Positions 1 through 5,464 of a DNA stretch of 5,644 nt are shown piece by piece (within the stretch, counting starts at the first letter, position 1; each line of letters begins with the position of its first letter). A program made the translations under genes and the position numbers. Source of the stretch: K189A clade bacterium (lineage in GTDB: Bacteria; Pseudomonadota; Gammaproteobacteria; Pseudomonadales; Azotimanducaceae). The notes beneath the pieces are model-generated. The model was given only the letters and a program-made list of their open reading frames with translations, made no database searches and was not told where the DNA came from. Where the stretch lies: positions 1 to 5,644 of the forward strand of contig RKSB01000185.1 of assembly GCA_007571095.1 (NCBI GenBank), in the 5' to 3' direction.

Positions 1-966
1 CGATGATTCGGGCCCGACATTCTGGCCGGTAGCCAGGCTGCCGAGGATTCTGAGTTCGGTGAACTCCATCGCACTGATCTTGATTTCGGTTTCGCTGAAT
101 TTTTCCTGAAAACCCGAGTTGTTTTTGAGTTTTTCGCCGTCCTGGTTCTCTACTGAGGCTATGTGGGCGACTCTTTTGAGCGCGGCTTTCAGCCCGGGTG
201 AGTAAGCGTTGCCACGTTCAAACTCAAGCAGATACTTGGCGCAGGTCCAGCCTGCGCCCTCTTCTCCAACGAGGTTTTCTTTGGGCACTTGAACGTTTTC
301 AAAAAAGACAGTGTTAATTTCCTGATGGGGTGCTGTTGGCTTGTCTATCGTGATAATCGGCTGCACGGTAATACCGGGCGATGTCATGTCGATCAGCAGA
401 AAACTGATGCCCTTTTGGGGCCTGTCCTCCTGCGAGGTTCGGACCAGACAGAATATCCAGTCGGCGTGCTGTGCAAGCGTCGTCCAGGTCTTGGTTCCGT
501 TCACCAGGTAGTGGTCGCCCTTGTCTTCGGCCTTGCAACTCAGTGAGGCCAGATCTGATCCCGAGCCAGGTTCGGAATAGCCCTGGCACCACCAGACTTT
601 GGAAGCGAGGATGTCAGGCAGGTATTTTTGCTTCTGCTCGTCGGTGCCGAATTTCATGATGACCGGGGCGACCATGGTGATACCAAAGGGTATGACTGTA
701 GGAGCACTTGCGGCGGCCATCTCCAGATCGAAAATGTACTTTTGCGAAGGTGTGAAGTTGGCTCCTCCGTATTTTTCCGGCCAGTTGGGTGCAGCCCAGC
801 CTTTGGCGGCAAGTCGCTGCTGCCAGAGCATCTGGTTCTCTTTCGACAGCCGGCCGGTGGTTGCTCCCTCCATCGCAGGCTTGATATCGGGTACAAAATT
901 TTTCTGTAACCAGTCTTTGACTTCCTGGCGAAATGCCTCATCCTCTTTGCTAAAACTTAAATCCAC
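1..966 (-). CDS. Acyl-CoA dehydrogenase, PimC-like (3' end beyond window)
   Basis: FAD-dependent acyl-CoA dehydrogenase, which oxidises an acyl-CoA to the 2,3-enoyl-CoA and passes electrons to ETF in the cytosol. The window holds 322 codons from a GTG at 964-966 with no stop; the family is usually near 390-400 residues, so about 75 C-terminal residues are missing. Visible in order: an N-terminal helical domain opening MDLSFSKEDEAFRQEV; a core segment at about 127-141 (CQGYSEPGSGSDLAS), the classic flavin/substrate-binding signature; VNGTKTWTTLAQHADWIF at about 155-172; and VFFENVQVPKENLVGEEGAGW at about 220-240. The wording of these segments matches the large subunit of pimeloyl-CoA dehydrogenase (PimC) better than short-chain enzymes; the substrate is inferred and could be another dicarboxylyl- or branched acyl-CoA. 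The start is supported by GGAG at 972-975, 5 nt upstream. It is divergent from hemF; no partner small subunit is visible. Confidence 0.93.
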   Translation of the reverse strand, partial: MDLSFSKEDEAFRQEVKDWLQKNFVPDIKPAMEGATTGRLSKENQMLWQQRLAAKGWAAPNWPEKYGGANFTPSQKYIFDLEMAAASAPTVIPFGITMVAPVIMKFGTDEQKQKYLPDILASKVWWCQGYSEPGSGSDLASLSCKAEDKGDHYLVNGTKTWTTLAQHADWIFCLVRTSQEDRPQKGISFLLIDMTSPGITVQPIITIDKPTAPHQEINTVFFENVQVPKENLVGEEGAGWTCAKYLLEFERGNAYSPGLKAALKRVAHIASVENQDGEKLKNNSGFQEKFSETEIKISAMEFTELRILGSLATGQNVGPESS

Positions 967-1216
967 GACTTCTCCGTCCTTTTTTGTGAGATGTAACAGC
1001 TATAGTCTAGCCGCATTTTATTCAGAATGGTTCTGGATAGCCACTGGTCTGTTGGCAAAAAACAACAGGCCTGGTGTCTGGCTGGCGATTTTATTGAGCT
1101 GTCGAGCTTGTCGATGAAGGTTTTGGGTCTGTTTCGGCAAAATTTTTCTCGATAGAATTTTTTCTTAAGACAATTTAAGTTTAAGTAACAGGTTATTGTT
1201 TTTAAGAGTTATATTC

Positions 1217-1230
1217 TTGATAGTATTCAA
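1217..1230. promoter_or_regulatory. Candidate FNR/Anr-type box
   Basis: TTGAT-AGTA-TTCAA matches the FNR/Anr/Dnr consensus TTGAT-N4-ATCAA at 9 of 10 informative bases. Pseudomonas hemF is known to be controlled by Anr and Dnr, so the location upstream of hemF is sensible. Against it, the surrounding DNA is AT-rich, and the box lies about 120 bp upstream of the start point predicted from the TATAAT at 1332, farther than usual activator positions. Confidence 0.3.
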
Positions 1231-1292
1231 TAAAAAGTTCATGAATACTCATCGACTGGGGCGTTGTCCATGCAAAATTTCCGGCACTCCCC

Positions 1293-1313
1293 TGACAGGC
1301 CTTTCTCCTGTCA
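1293..1313. promoter_or_regulatory. Inverted repeat, possible operator
   Basis: TGACAGG (1293-1299) and CCTGTCA (1307-1313) are perfect 7-base complements around a 7-nt centre. The right arm overlaps the hexamer that would serve as -35 for the promoter ending at 1337, which would suit a repressor or activator site. I do not recognise the regulator. A chance repeat is possible. Confidence 0.35.
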
Positions 1314-1337
1314 AAGCCTGCAAGCGGTCACTATAAT
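1308..1337 (+). promoter_or_regulatory. Probable sigma70 promoter of hemF
   Basis: A perfect -10 TATAAT at 1332-1337 is preceded, across 18 bp, by CTGTCA (1308-1313), which matches TTGACA at 4 of 6 positions. The predicted start near 1344 would give hemF a leader of about 44 nt. The -10 is strong; the -35 assignment is tentative. Confidence 0.5.
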
Positions 1338-1387
1338 CACTCATCTCGCCATAGAGTGCTCTTGCAGGGAGTCTGTTCAAATCGCAC

Positions 1388-2308
1388 ATGGATACCGATC
1401 CTTCTCATCACTCGGTAGAAATAGAGCGAGTGGTCGACTACTTTACCTCTCTGCAGAACAGTCTCTGTCGAGCGGTTGAGGCGACAGATGGCGGAGCCTC
1501 TTTCAGTCGAGAGGACTCCCCTGCTTCTGCTACCGGTCGGGCTTCACCCAGAGTCTTGTCTGGTGGCGAAATCATTGAGAAGTCAGCGGTTCAGTTTACT
1601 CACAGCAAGGGTGGCCAACTGCCTTCAGCCGCCACTGAACGCAACCCACACCTGGCAGGTCACTCCTTTGAGGCCGCCGCCATCTCCACAATCATACATC
1701 CGCGTAACCCCTACGCACCGACGACACATCTGAACCTGCGGTTTTTTCTGGTCAAGACAAAACCACTGGTGTGGTATTTCGGTGGCGGTTTTGATCTGAC
1801 TCCCTACTATGGTTTTGAAGAGGATGCCGTGCATTTTCATCGCACAGCCAAAGCCGCCTGTGATCCTTTCGGCAAAGAAATTTATCCAAAATTGAAGGCC
1901 CGGTGCGATCAGTATTTTTTTCTGCCTCACAGGCAGGAAGCGAGAGGAATCGGCGGCATATTCTTTGACGACTGGACGGCCGGTGGATTTGATTCCAGCC
2001 TGGCTTTTGTCAAAAGCGTGGGTGAACACTTTATGGAGGCTTATTTTCCTATACTGGAACGCCGCAAAAATATGCCCTACGGAGAGGCACAAAGGGACTT
2101 TCAGTTGTATCGCCGAGGCCGTTATGTCGAATTCAATCTGATTTTTGATCGAGGCACTCGATACGGGTTGCAATCCGGTCGGCAAGTGGAATCGGTATTG
2201 GCGTCTTTGCCGCCGCTGGCGAGCTGGCAGTACAAGCGGGAATTGACCAAGGGGTCGGAGGAGGAACGCTTGAACAAGTATTTCCTGCAGCCGAGAGACT
2301 GGGTGTGA
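1388..2308 (+). CDS. hemF: Oxygen-dependent coproporphyrinogen III oxidase
   Basis: Converts coproporphyrinogen III to protoporphyrinogen IX by two oxygen-dependent decarboxylations, a late step of haem synthesis; a cytosolic homodimer in characterised relatives. The 306 residues agree with the usual ~300. The core aligns with E. coli HemF: HPRNPYAPTTHLNLRFF (104-120), FGGGFDLTPYYGFEEDA (131-147), HRQEARGIGGIFFDD (181-195), YRRGRYVEFNL (241-251) and the terminal RDWV. The four histidines studied in E. coli (96, 106, 145, 175) correspond to H104, H114, H151 and H181. Two places deviate: the tryptophan plus GGGG-x-SRV stretch near residues 41-56 reads instead EDSPASATGRASPRV, and the signature K-x-W-C has Arg at 172. 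The ATG lies after an in-frame stop at 1352; the only Shine-Dalgarno-like AGGGAG (1366-1371) is 16 nt away, so initiation looks weak. Identification is secure; full activity is not assured. Confidence 0.95.
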   Translation: MDTDPSHHSVEIERVVDYFTSLQNSLCRAVEATDGGASFSREDSPASATGRASPRVLSGGEIIEKSAVQFTHSKGGQLPSAATERNPHLAGHSFEAAAISTIIHPRNPYAPTTHLNLRFFLVKTKPLVWYFGGGFDLTPYYGFEEDAVHFHRTAKAACDPFGKEIYPKLKARCDQYFFLPHRQEARGIGGIFFDDWTAGGFDSSLAFVKSVGEHFMEAYFPILERRKNMPYGEAQRDFQLYRRGRYVEFNLIFDRGTRYGLQSGRQVESVLASLPPLASWQYKRELTKGSEEERLNKYFLQPRDWV

Positions 2309-2349
2309 GGTCTTGGTGAACTGTTTTCCCTTCGATCGGCCTTCCGCCG

Positions 2350-2358
2350 TGCTAGAAT
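2350..2358 (+). promoter_or_regulatory. Possible extended -10 promoter for the exbD-like gene
   Basis: TGC-TAGAAT fits an extended -10 element (TGn followed by 5 of 6 bases of TATAAT). No good -35 precedes it, which such promoters tolerate. The predicted start near 2365 would leave a leader of about 25 nt. The preceding hemF-exbD gap (2309-2389) shows no clear terminator, so read-through from hemF is also possible. Confidence 0.35.
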
Positions 2359-2389
2359 TGTTCGGAAATTCGATCAACCTTGTAGTCCT

Positions 2390-2806
2390 GTGCGTAGAAT
2401 AAGCAGCCAATCAACGGAAGACAGCGGTTCTGGTGTCAATCTGACACCCATGCTGGATGTGGTCTTTATCATGCTGATTTTCTTCATTGTCACGGCCACC
2501 TTTGTCAAGGAGTCGGGCATTGATATCAACCAGCCTGACGCCGATCAGCCGCAGACGCTTGATCCCGACCAGGCCAGCATTATCGTCAAGATTTCTGGTC
2601 GTGACATCATTACGCTGGGTCGTCGAGAGGTCGACATTCGTTCGGTCAGAGCCAACATAGAGCGTCTGCACGCCCAAAACCCGGAAGCCGGAGTGGTTAT
2701 CCTTCCGCACAAAAAAGCCTCCACTCAGGCCATCATTGGTGTCATGGATGCCGCTCGAGAGGCCGATGTTTACAATGTACAGCTGGCGGCAGCAGTCGAG
2801 AAATAA
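2390..2806 (+). CDS. exbD: ExbD/TolR-family biopolymer transport protein
   Basis: Inner-membrane stator subunit that, with ExbB, uses proton flow to energise TonB-dependent outer-membrane uptake (TolR plays the same part with TolQ). The 138 residues match the family. A short cytoplasmic N-terminus (1-20, with the MRR opening seen in TonB2-type ExbD) leads to VNLTPMLDVVFIMLIFFIV (16-34), one transmembrane helix carrying the essential proton-binding Asp at 23, followed by a periplasmic domain ending in ...VYNVQLAAAVEK. The start is GTG at 2390; there is no recognisable Shine-Dalgarno, and no alternative ATG upstream. No exbB, tolQ or tonB lies beside it, so it must pair with a partner encoded elsewhere. 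TolR is the main alternative; ExbD is favoured by the MRR...VNLTPMLDVVFIMLIFFIVTATF wording. Confidence 0.9.
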   Translation: MRRISSQSTEDSGSGVNLTPMLDVVFIMLIFFIVTATFVKESGIDINQPDADQPQTLDPDQASIIVKISGRDIITLGRREVDIRSVRANIERLHAQNPEAGVVILPHKKASTQAIIGVMDAAREADVYNVQLAAAVEK

Positions 2807-2817
2807 CTTTTCTGACT

Positions 2818-3035
2818 CCCTCTTTTGCCGTTCAGATCAGCAGCCCGATGACTGATGCCGACAGGCAGGAAGCCAGTGCTCCTGCCAGCATCGCTCTGGG
2901 TGCTCGCTGAATGATCTCCTGAGAGCGTTCTTCGGCCATGATCGACAAGCCGCCGATCATGATTCCTCGACTGGCGAAGTTGGCAAAACCGGTCAGTGCA
3001 CAGGTCATGACTATGTAGCTCTCTGCATCGAGGGC
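2818..3035 (-). repeat. Direct repeat, decayed copy (copy A) of permease 3' end
   Basis: This 218-bp unit repeats 3043-3260 in the same orientation, separated by 7 bp (3036-3042). By eye they differ by seven substitutions and two compensating single-base length changes near the permease stop. The match extends about 14 bp beyond the stop codon, so the repeat includes part of the untranslated trailer as well as coding sequence. Confidence 0.95.
2832..3035 (-). pseudogene. Fragment of nucleoside permease gene (C-terminal 67 codons)
   Basis: Reads the last 67 codons of the adjacent permease (residues 346-412) in frame to the same TGA, with no start region of its own and an in-frame TGA two codons before the homology begins. 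Relative to the intact gene it carries Y357C, L368R, R384Q and L389R; four of the five altered codons change the amino acid and two put arginine into hydrophobic membrane sequence, one next to the conserved GFANFAS motif. This suits a non-functional remnant. It fills the convergent gap between exbD and the permease. A short ORF starting at an internal ATG remains open but nothing suggests it is translated. Confidence 0.85.
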
Positions 3036-3042
3036 TGCTCAA

Positions 3043-3260
3043 CCCTTTTTGCCGTTTCAGATCAGCAGCCCGATGACTGATGCCGACAGGCAGGAAGCCA
3101 GTGCTCCTGCCAGCATCGCTCTGGGTGCCAGTTGAATGATCTCCCGAGAGCGTTCTTCGGCCATGATCGACAAGCCGCCGATCATGATTCCCAGACTGGC
3201 GAAGTTGGCAAAACCGGTCAGTGCATAGGTCATGACTATGTAGCTCTCTGCATCGAGGGC
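3043..3260 (-). repeat. Direct repeat, intact copy (copy B)
   Basis: Partner of 2818-3035. This copy is continuous with the full permease reading frame and keeps the family residues, so it is taken as the parental sequence. Confidence 0.95.
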
Positions 3261-4295
3261 ATTTTCGGGCAGCCGGGCCAACTCGACAAATGCAGTAAAT
3301 TCCGTCAGGACGATCTTGGTACCCAGAAGGCCGCCGCCAACCACTGCCTGTTCGGTGTTCAGGCCCATACACCAGGCAACGGGCGTCAGCACCCAGCCGA
3401 GCAGTCGTTCTATGCTCAGGGGGCTGTCGCTGACATCAGGCAACAGGGACAGCAGGGCATCGATCAGATTCACCAGTGCGATGGATACCAGCAGCATGGT
3501 GATGACTCCGACAAGTATCTTCGTACCCGCCTGTGCACCTTGAATCACTGCATCCAGGCTGCTTCGATAAGCCATTTCCGAACGCACCGGCAAGAACTCA
3601 TCAGGCGTGGAGTCTGAGGGGATCATCACACGAGCGACCGTGATTGCTGCGATAACTCCGATAACAGAGGCGGTCAGAATGTGGCCGAAGGGATTTTCGA
3701 CAAGGTCGCTCAGCAAACTGCTGTAGAGGATCATCACAGTACCGGAGACGGTCGCCATGCCGCAGGTCATCAAAGTAAACAGTTCCTGTCTGCTCATTCT
3801 GGCGAGATGGCTCCGAATAAGCATGGGTGCCTCAATCATTCCAAGAAATACACTGCTGGCCGCCCCCAAACCCAGTGCTCCGCTGATTTTTCCCGTTCGG
3901 TTCAGCAACCAGGCAAATCCTCGAATGATTTTTGGCAGGACGCGCCAATGCCAGAGGACCGCAAAAATCGCACTCAACACTATGATCTGAGGCAGGATCT
4001 GAAAAGCGAATACCACCAGGGCGTTTTTGTTGACAACCGTGAAGGGTGTTTCGCCTCCGCCTATGTAGCCAAAAACAAATGCAGTAGCCGCCTGGCTTGC
4101 GTTTGATATGGCGTTTACTCCGTGTCCGAGGAGGCCGAATATCTGCCGAATCAGTGGAATCTTGAGGAAGACAAGTGCCAGCAGAAAATGCAGGACCAGA
4201 AACAGAGCGACAAAACGCCACGGAAAGGCCCTTCTGTTTTCGCTTAACAGCCAGGCCAGCAAGAGCAAAAGAGCTATACCGAGGACATTCTGCAC
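3057..4295 (-). CDS. CNT-family nucleoside permease (NupC-like)
   Basis: Inner-membrane concentrative nucleoside transporter that imports nucleosides with a cation (H+ or Na+). The 412 residues fit the family (about 400-425). It opens with a hydrophobic helix and LLSENRRAFPWR (16-27), typical of NupC relatives. Conserved transport motifs follow: GGGETPF (79-85), LGMIEAP (151-157), TCGMATVSG (177-185), LGTKIVLTEF (324-333) and TGFANFASLGI (360-370). By analogy with Vibrio cholerae CNT, E155, E332, N364 and S367 line the substrate site, while the Gln-Thr pair that contacts the base there is Met-Ile here (153-154), so base preference may differ. Start is GTG with a weak AGG 7 nt upstream. The gene is divergent from lipA and convergent with exbD. 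The 3' end is duplicated downstream. Substrate and coupling ion cannot be assigned from sequence. Confidence 0.93.
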   Translation of the reverse strand: MQNVLGIALLLLLAWLLSENRRAFPWRFVALFLVLHFLLALVFLKIPLIRQIFGLLGHGVNAISNASQAATAFVFGYIGGGETPFTVVNKNALVVFAFQILPQIIVLSAIFAVLWHWRVLPKIIRGFAWLLNRTGKISGALGLGAASSVFLGMIEAPMLIRSHLARMSRQELFTLMTCGMATVSGTVMILYSSLLSDLVENPFGHILTASVIGVIAAITVARVMIPSDSTPDEFLPVRSEMAYRSSLDAVIQGAQAGTKILVGVITMLLVSIALVNLIDALLSLLPDVSDSPLSIERLLGWVLTPVAWCMGLNTEQAVVGGGLLGTKIVLTEFTAFVELARLPENALDAESYIVMTYALTGFANFASLGIMIGGLSIMAEERSREIIQLAPRAMLAGALASCLSASVIGLLI

Positions 4296-4327
4296 GGTTT
4301 TACCTGTAAAAGCCCTCGTTATAGCCT

Positions 4328-4333
4328 ATTATA
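4328..4333 (-). promoter_or_regulatory. Possible -10 of the permease promoter
   Basis: The minus strand reads a perfect TATAAT here, giving a predicted start near 4321 and a leader of about 26 nt before the GTG at 4295. No good -35 is seen at 16-18 bp (the best nearby is TTCCAA at 19 bp). On the plus strand the overlapping TATTAT (4327-4332) could serve lipA with a weak CTGTAA (4304-4309), so the two divergent promoters may share one melting site. Confidence 0.4.
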
Positions 4334-4384
4334 TGGGAGTTTGTGAAAGGGCTTGGAAGTCGGTTGTATTCCGGCTCAAGGAAC

Positions 4385-4390
4385 AAGGAG
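4385..4390 (+). promoter_or_regulatory. Ribosome binding site deciding the lipA start
   Basis: AAGGAG lies 9 nt before the GTG at 4400. The reading frame is open back to a GTG at 4343, but that codon has only GGGAG 3 nt upstream, too close to work well. The 4400 start also gives a protein of normal LipA length. Confidence 0.7.
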
Positions 4391-4399
4391 TTTTCGAGA

Positions 4400-5431
4400 G
4401 TGGACAGGTTGCCGTCAAAAGTGAGTGACGGTTCGAAATACCTCACGAAAACCGGTGTCATCGCCATTAAAAACGGGATCAAGCAGTCATCCTCCCGAGG
4501 GCGGCAAGGCAAGGCTTTGGAGCGCAAGCCGGAATGGCTGAGAATTCGCTTGCAGACTGGGCCGGATCTCAGCAGATTGAAACGTCTGGTTCATGGTCAC
4601 GGGCTGGCCACTGTGTGCGAAGAGTCACACTGCCCCAATCTCGCCGAGTGCTGGAGCCACGGTACCGCAACCATCATGCTGATGGGGTCCGTGTGCACTC
4701 GGGCCTGCCGTTTTTGTGCCGTTGACACAGGTAATCCCCGAGGCTTTCTTGATGTGTCTGAACCGGACAAGGTGGCTCGTTCGGTTGCTGCCATGAACTG
4801 GCGCTACATCGTACTGACAAGTGTTGACCGAGATGATCTGCCCGATGGCGGTGCCGGCCACTTTGCGAAAACCATCCGTGCGATCAAGGAATCTTCTCCC
4901 CAAACCGCGGTGGAAGCCCTGACACCAGACTTTGGCGGCGATCTGGAGGCGGTCGAAACCGTCGTCACTTCAGGCTTGAAAGTGTTCGCCCAAAATCTCG
5001 AAACCGTGCGCCGCCTGACCTCGAAAGTTCGGGATCCGAGGGCTGGCTATGATCAGACACTCGGCATACTCGAGTATGCCAAAAAGTTTGAGTCCATATT
5101 GACCAAAACCAGCCTTCTGCTGGGTCTCGGCGAAACCGATGCCGAGATAGAGGAAACCATGCGGGATTTGAGGGCAGTCGGTTGCGATATCATCACTTTG
5201 GGGCAATATCTCCCCCCTACCCTTCATCACGCCCCCAGAACCCGCTGGGTTACACCGGAAGAATTCAGCCATTACAGGACCCTTGGCCTTTCACTCGGCT
5301 TTCTGGAAGTGGCATCGGGGCCACTGGTCAGGTCAAGTTATCGTGCTGATCGAATTCTGGACGGCAACAACCTCGGGTTGACCGACAAGAGGACCGACAG
5401 CAAACACAGGCCCGACCTGTCCCCTTCCTGA
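4400..5431 (+). CDS. lipA: Lipoyl synthase
   Basis: Radical SAM enzyme that inserts two sulfurs into protein-bound octanoyl groups to form lipoyl cofactor for pyruvate and 2-oxoglutarate dehydrogenases and the glycine cleavage system. With the GTG at 4400 it has 343 residues (362 from 4343). The auxiliary cluster cysteines are C73, C78 and C84 (CEESHCPNLAEC), the radical SAM cysteines are C99, C103 and C106 (CTRACRFC), and the C-terminal RSSY motif whose serine ligates the auxiliary cluster is at 311-314. TSVDRDDLPDGGAGHFA and GLGETDAEIEETMRDLR are also family hallmarks. The segment VFAQNLETVRRLTSKVRDPRAGYDQTL and the ending EVASGPLVRSSYRA resemble the mitochondrial LIAS-like subtype more than E. 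coli LipA, which has FNHNLENV. No lipB is adjacent. All catalytic residues are present, so it should be active. Its 3' end is duplicated downstream. Confidence 0.95.
   Translation: MDRLPSKVSDGSKYLTKTGVIAIKNGIKQSSSRGRQGKALERKPEWLRIRLQTGPDLSRLKRLVHGHGLATVCEESHCPNLAECWSHGTATIMLMGSVCTRACRFCAVDTGNPRGFLDVSEPDKVARSVAAMNWRYIVLTSVDRDDLPDGGAGHFAKTIRAIKESSPQTAVEALTPDFGGDLEAVETVVTSGLKVFAQNLETVRRLTSKVRDPRAGYDQTLGILEYAKKFESILTKTSLLLGLGETDAEIEETMRDLRAVGCDIITLGQYLPPTLHHAPRTRWVTPEEFSHYRTLGLSLGFLEVASGPLVRSSYRADRILDGNNLGLTDKRTDSKHRPDLSPS
5193..5376 (+). repeat. Direct repeat, intact copy within lipA
   Basis: Part of the lipA coding sequence from the ITLGQYLPP region to just past RSSYRADRILDGNN that is repeated at 5465-5644. 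It retains the conserved residues and open frame, so it is taken as the parent. The right-hand limit is set by the window edge, not by loss of similarity. Confidence 0.95.
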
Positions 5432-5464
5432 TTCTGGCCGAAAAGGGTCTATTCCGAGCGGTCG

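Larger units (their letters stand above)
967..1387. other. Long divergent intergenic region
   Basis: About 420 bp between the outward-facing acyl-CoA dehydrogenase and hemF starts. I see no convincing gene in it. Roughly 1140-1250 is clearly richer in A+T than its surroundings and carries three TTTAAG words (1174-1179, 1180-1185, 1201-1206) and a CTTAA...TTAAG inverted pair (1164-1168, 1175-1179). At 1015-1020 the minus strand reads TAAAAT, a possible -10 for the dehydrogenase, but with only a poor -35 (TGGCTA, 1038-1043). Candidate hemF-side signals are listed separately. A small RNA cannot be excluded, but nothing shows one. Confidence 0.6.

Noticed and set aside
599..1117. 172-residue plus-strand open frame
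   Set aside because: It is antisense to the acyl-CoA dehydrogenase, whose motifs are unmistakable, and has no convincing start signal.
1500..1560. Frameshift as the cause of the odd HemF N-terminal segment
   Set aside because: Other frames do not restore the missing motif, and the segment has the same length as in E. coli HemF.
1625..2410. 261-residue minus-strand open frame
   Set aside because: It is antisense to hemF and has no recognisable domain.
2818..3260. Diversity-generating retroelement (template/variable repeat pair)
   Set aside because: The changes are not confined to adenines in one copy, no reverse transcriptase is present, and one copy is an inactive fragment.
2818..3260. Insertion sequence or CRISPR-like repeat
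   Set aside because: There are only two units, they encode part of the permease, and there are no terminal inverted repeats, transposase or target duplications.
2770..3372. 200-residue minus-strand open frame across the repeats
   Set aside because: It lies in another frame of the permease and its copy, shows the same peptide twice because of the DNA repeat, and resembles no family.
4343..4399. Upstream GTG start for lipA
   Set aside because: The Shine-Dalgarno spacing is only 3 nt, and the extra 19 residues do not resemble other LipA N-termini; the GTG at 4400 has AAGGAG at 9 nt.
5063..5085. Rho-independent terminator in lipA
   Set aside because: The palindrome is followed by A residues on the plus strand and by mixed sequence on the minus strand, so neither strand has the needed U tract.
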